Positions 13,687 to 17,177 of a stretch of 17,177 nucleotides of DNA are shown one piece after another. The translations under genes and the position numbers were made by a program. The DNA comes from Pseudomonadota bacterium (GTDB lineage Bacteria; Pseudomonadota; Alphaproteobacteria; Rhodospirillales; 2-02-FULL-58-16). Numbering within the stretch: position 1 is the first letter of the stretch; each line of letters opens with the position of its first letter. The stretch is from contig JADFTO010000025.1 of assembly GCA_022560215.1 (NCBI GenBank), positions 1-17,177 of the forward strand. The letters are read 5' to 3'. A model generated the notes under the pieces. It was given only the letters and a program-made list of their open reading frames with translations, did no database searches and was not told where the DNA came from.

Positions 13687-14802
13687 CTAAGGCACCATCA
13701 GTTCCTTCACCTTGGCGATCACCGCGTCCCCGTCGAGGCGGGCGACGCACGGAAAGACCCCATCTTCGGCCGGCAGCACGCAAATGCCCAGACACCCCTC
13801 GCAGGGCATGGAGTGGTACACGAAATGGGCGTTCGACGGCGCGATCGCGGGATCGTAGGGGACGATCTCGCCGACGAAGGCGGCGCTGGCGAGACACAGT
13901 GTCGGCGCGCCAACGGCCACCGCCAAGTGCATGAGCGCCGTGTCGACGGAGATCACCAGCCGGGCGGCCCTCAAGAGAGGCACCAGGTCGGCGAAGGTGG
14001 ACTGATCGAATTCCACGCCCGGCAGCTCCAGCAGCGGCAGGAACTCCGGATTGCGTTCCAGGTCCCCTGGGGTCCCGGTGACGACCACCCGGCGGCCCGC
14101 GGGCAGGGCCTCGATGATGCGCGCATACAGGCTCGCCGGACTTTGCTTCTCCCTCACCGCCGAGAAGGGCTGGACGAGCACCGTCGGCGCCTCCGGTTCC
14201 TCGGGCGGCGGCTGTCCGGCTTCGGGCAGCCGCACCATCGGCGGAGGCCGGGTCTCGCCGGTGAGCCAATCGGCGAAGCGGGTCCAGCGCACCACCTTGT
14301 CCAGGCGCGGCGGCCCGCTGTCGTAGAGGCGTTTATAGAGGCCGCGGTTCCGCCTCAGCGCCCGGTCGTACTTGGCCCATGGGCGGGGTTCCATGGCCAG
14401 GGTTTCGGGCGCCGCGCAGGCGGCGACAAGGGCCTCGTCCAGATATGGATGGCGTAGGTAGTCGCAGCTCACCACCAGGCGGTAATGGGCGTCGAACAAC
14501 TCGTCGCAGGTGCGCCGGCGGTACCCCAGGTCCTTCATGAGCCGTCCGAAGTCCACGCTCCGGACCTCGACGCGCTGGGGAAAGACGAACGTCATCCTGG
14601 TTGCGTCGCCACGCACCAGCACGCTCACCCGCTCGCCGCCGGCCGCCAGGTCCAGGAACCGGGGAAGGATCAGGGCGAACAGGACCATGTCCCCGAGCCC
14701 GCCGCACGATAGCAACAACACGCCCGACGCCTCGCCCGCGCGTGTCCGCCGCTTGCGTCTCCAGCCCAGGTACAGGTCCAGGAGTTGGAAAGGCTTGATC
14801 AT
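13687..14802 (-). CDS. GT9-family (heptosyltransferase-like) glycosyltransferase
   Basis: GT9 enzymes transfer sugars such as ADP-heptose onto lipopolysaccharide core or other envelope glycans from the cytoplasmic side. The 371-residue product has the N-terminal Rossmann start GVLLLSCGGLGDMVLFALIL (residues 27-46), the mid-protein VLVQPFSAVREKQSP (208-222), and the GT9 hallmark ISVDTALMHLAVAVGAPTLC (284-303) with Asp287 and His292 at the donor-site positions. Near the C-terminus Cys334, Cys337, Cys341 and Cys352 form a C-x2-C-x3-C-x10-C cluster of the kind seen in several GT9 proteins. It has no signal peptide. The ATG follows GTGGGG. It sits 14 bases after the DUF6165-like gene, in one operon convergent with rplQ. 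The donor and acceptor sugars cannot be told from sequence alone. Confidence 0.85.
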   Translation of the reverse strand: MIKPFQLLDLYLGWRRKRRTRAGEASGVLLLSCGGLGDMVLFALILPRFLDLAAGGERVSVLVRGDATRMTFVFPQRVEVRSVDFGRLMKDLGYRRRTCDELFDAHYRLVVSCDYLRHPYLDEALVAACAAPETLAMEPRPWAKYDRALRRNRGLYKRLYDSGPPRLDKVVRWTRFADWLTGETRPPPMVRLPEAGQPPPEEPEAPTVLVQPFSAVREKQSPASLYARIIEALPAGRRVVVTGTPGDLERNPEFLPLLELPGVEFDQSTFADLVPLLRAARLVISVDTALMHLAVAVGAPTLCLASAAFVGEIVPYDPAIAPSNAHFVYHSMPCEGCLGICVLPAEDGVFPCVARLDGDAVIAKVKELMVP

Positions 14803-14816
14803 CTACCCCACTCATA

Positions 14817-15209
14817 TCAATAGGCGGCGTAGGATTTCTCTTCAACCAGGCGCGAGCCAAGGAGCTCGTTGATTTGGCGTTTTACTCGCGAGCGCCGGTC
14901 GTTCGTCATGTAAACCCCCCGCGCCAGCTCGACGAAGGAGGGGCCGAAGTCCTTGTTCCGCTCGCAGTCGCGGATGTCGTCCTCGATCTCCCACAGGCGG
15001 CCGTTGATCTCCTTGAGCTCGGCCGTCAGCGAGTCGAGTTCCGGGGACGCCGGAACAGCGGCGTCGCGGGTTGCCGCGAGGGTTTCCAGATCGGTCCGCA
15101 CGTTGGCGATCTTGGCCGCGTCGTCCAGGCGTTCCAGCTTGATCTCCAGAATCGTGATCTTGTCGATCAGCTCGCCGGGCGAGATGTTCGCGAATAGGGA
15201 CGTGAGCAC
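14817..15209 (-). CDS. DUF6165-like small protein (GTG start)
   Basis: The 130-residue product resembles the uncharacterised DUF6165 family as I remember it: ANISPGELIDKITILEIKLE near the start, a central SPELDSLTAELKEINGRLWE and IEDDIRDCERNKDFGPSFVE, and the end NELLGSRLVEEKSYAAY. Its heptad-like spacing of Leu/Ile and charged residues suggests a helical, coiled-coil-prone protein without signal peptide or membrane segment. The start is taken as GTG at 15209 because AAAGGAGGG lies six bases upstream; an ATG at 15242 would add 11 residues and place the Shine-Dalgarno sequence inside the coding region. It is the first gene of a two-gene unit with the GT9 enzyme, which suggests a role in envelope glycan synthesis, but no biochemical function is known to me. 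Confidence 0.8.
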   Translation of the reverse strand: MLTSLFANISPGELIDKITILEIKLERLDDAAKIANVRTDLETLAATRDAAVPASPELDSLTAELKEINGRLWEIEDDIRDCERNKDFGPSFVELARGVYMTNDRRSRVKRQINELLGSRLVEEKSYAAY

Positions 15210-15215
15210 CGGATA

Positions 15216-15224
15216 CCCTCCTTT
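15216..15224 (-). promoter_or_regulatory. Strong Shine-Dalgarno sequence partly inside a repeat
   Basis: AAAGGAGGG on the minus strand, six bases before the GTG at 15209, decides the start of the DUF6165-like gene. Its AAAGG overlaps the outer end of the repeat copy at 15220-15275, so the repeat contributes part of the ribosome binding site. Confidence 0.75.
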
Positions 15225-15275
15225 AGAGCAATCTCCATTCAAATGGAATCTCTCTCATCCCGCATTTGGCCGCTC
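15220..15275 (-). repeat. Dispersed-type repeat, copy A (inverted relative to copy C)
   Basis: Read on the minus strand this 56-base segment begins GAGCGGCCA and contains GATTCCATTTGAATGGA followed by GCTCTAAAGG. It aligns with 15476-15533 on the plus strand: 25 of 31 bases match in the inner block (15220-15250 against 15503-15533) and GAGCGGCCA is shared at the other end. The core TCCATT-CA-AATGGA is itself palindromic. It lies in the leader of the DUF6165-like gene. It resembles palindromic intergenic repeats known from alphaproteobacterial genomes; the family is recalled, not verified. Confidence 0.75.
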
Positions 15276-15290
15276 AAGCGCCGCTTGAGC
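15272..15290. repeat. Perfect 19-bp palindrome in the divergent spacer
   Basis: GCTCAAGCG and CGCTTGAGC are perfect 9-base inverted arms around one central C. As RNA it could form a 7-bp stem with a 5-base loop. It overlaps the end of repeat copy A by four bases and lies about 65 bases upstream of the DUF6165-like start. It may be an operator or part of the repeat; no T-run follows on either strand. Confidence 0.65.
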
Positions 15291-15424
15291 CTCAAAGCCG
15301 GTTCCAATTGATCGGAAACGGTCCGGCGAATCGGTACTATCATATTGACCCGGGCGAAGCATTCCCCAATTTCACGGATGAACCGGTTTCGCGCCGGATG
15401 TTAAACTGCTCCACCGCCGGTCGC

Positions 15425-15451
15425 TAAAGCATTTTCCGCCTAAGTGGAATC
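15425..15451 (+). repeat. Dispersed-type repeat motif, copy B (core only)
   Basis: TAAAGCATTTTCC followed by TAAGTGGAATC matches the core of copy A read on the plus strand (15224-15250) at 19 of 27 positions. With copy C in the opposite orientation at 15476-15533 it may form the two ends of one element of about 108 bases (15425-15533). Confidence 0.55.
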
Positions 15452-15475
15452 ATGCGATAAGCCCGCGCAGGTCGA

Positions 15476-15533
15476 GAGCGGCCAGAGGCAGAACTTAGGA
15501 GCGATTACATTTGAATGGAATTCGCTCTCAGGG
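15476..15533 (+). repeat. Dispersed-type repeat, copy C
   Basis: This 58-base segment starts GAGCGGCCAGA and contains GATTACATTTGAATGGA followed by GCTCTCAGGG. It is the inverted counterpart of copy A, 200 bases away, and ends 16 bases before the start of the protease gene, so it lies in that gene's leader. The rest of the 340-base spacer (15291-15424) shows no gene, terminator or convincing promoter to me. Confidence 0.75.
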
Positions 15534-15549
15534 CGAATCAGAGGAAACC

Positions 15550-16965
<1,416 letters not shown>

Positions 16966-16997
16966 TACCAAGGATCGCTGATAATGACCCATAGAGA

Positions 16998-17091
16998 CGG
17001 CTTACCAAGGTTTTCGGCCTTAAGCGTGCGTTGCCGCGATGCGGGGCATCGCAAAGCGTGCGCGACGACGTCCGAAAGCCTTGGTAAGCCG
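16998..17091. repeat. Large inverted repeat with apical hairpin downstream of the protease gene
   Basis: The arms 16998-17017 and 17072-17091 are 20 bases each and complementary except for one position (a T opposite G, a wobble pair in RNA); the core is CGGCTTACCAAGG against CCTTGGTAAGCCG. Inside lies a second perfect hairpin, GCGATGC-GGG-GCATCGC (17036-17052), flanked by direct repeats AAGCGTGCG (17022-17030, 17054-17062). No T-run follows. It could be a dispersed palindromic element, a structured RNA or a protective 3' structure of the protease mRNA. Confidence 0.75.
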
Positions 17092-17124
17092 CCGTTCCGG
17101 TCGCGTAGGCGGCCCGTCGGAGGG

Positions 17125-17155
17125 CGTCGGAAAGCTTTGACGATGCACCGCATCG
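17125..17155. repeat. Partial second module of the downstream repeat
   Basis: CGTCGGAAAGCTTT (17125-17138) matches CGTCCGAAAGCCTT (17069-17082) at 12 of 14 positions. It is followed by the hairpin CGATGC-ACC-GCATCG (17141-17155), which shares its stem with the apical hairpin at 17036-17052. A 10-base period CGTCGGA also repeats at 17115 and 17125. The window ends shortly after, so the full extent is unknown; no gene is seen in 16966-17177. Confidence 0.6.
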
Positions 17156-17177
17156 CCGGCAGCATTCCTCCTACCCG

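Noticed and set aside
13189..14457. Plus-strand open frame of 422 codons across rplQ and the glycosyltransferase, and a minus-strand 337-codon frame at 13256-14269
   Set aside because: Both are out of frame with rplQ and the GT9 gene, whose protein motifs are unambiguous.
15345..15373. Sigma-70 promoter with TTGACC in the divergent spacer
   Set aside because: The -35 box is good but nothing resembling TATAAT lies 16-18 bases downstream. A minus-strand TATGAT at 15339-15344 likewise lacks a proper -35 box.
15379..15402. ECF (EcfG-like) promoter for the protease: TGAAC, 16 bases, GTT
   Set aside because: One mismatch in the -35 element and an imperfect -10 element; such a short pattern is easily met by chance.

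Overview
The window is a 17.2 kb piece of a GC-rich bacterial chromosome, almost certainly from an alphaproteobacterium and most likely a Rhodospirillales-like one (inference from gene order and protein style, not from a search). Supporting signs are a merged S10-spc-alpha ribosomal superoperon without rpsD and without an rpmJ between adk and rpsM, a 101-residue zinc-free S14, the RpoA N-terminus and length, and a Do/HtrA protease shortly after rplQ.

Region 1 (1-11156, + strand) runs rplC (5' cut by the window edge), rplD, rplW, rplB, rpsS, rplV, rpsC, rplP, rpmC, rpsQ, rplN, rplX, rplE, rpsN, rpsH, rplF, rplR, rpsE, rpmD, rplO, secY, adk. Spacing is from 8-base overlaps to about 33 bases, with many stop/start overlaps that suggest translational coupling. 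Region 2 (11157-13660, +) is the alpha operon rpsM-rpsK-rpoA-rplQ. It has its own near-consensus promoter (TTGACT, 16 bp, TATAAT) and a very strong Shine-Dalgarno sequence, and both rpsM and rpoA start with TTG. Together these genes make most of the large and small subunit core proteins, the Sec translocon channel, adenylate kinase and the RNA polymerase alpha subunit.

Region 3 (13687-15209, - strand) is a two-gene unit convergent with rplQ: a DUF6165-like small protein followed by a GT9 (heptosyltransferase-type) glycosyltransferase, probably an envelope glycan function. Region 4 (15210-15549) is a 340-base divergent spacer without genes. It holds three copies of a short palindromic repeat motif and a separate perfect 19-bp palindrome. 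Region 5 (15550-16965, +) is a periplasmic Do/HtrA serine protease with signal peptide, intact triad and two PDZ domains. Region 6 (16966-17177) is non-coding and dominated by a large imperfect inverted repeat with an apical hairpin.

The core genes are ordinary, but three ribosomal proteins (L3, L5, L15), and mildly L17, carry long low-complexity charged C-terminal tails, two of them with exact 12-bp tandem duplications in the DNA. The other points worth a second look are the GT9/DUF6165 pair sitting between rplQ and the protease, and the repeat families bounding the protease gene. I saw no clear undescribed defence or mobile system, no CRISPR array, no tRNA or rRNA and no transposase.
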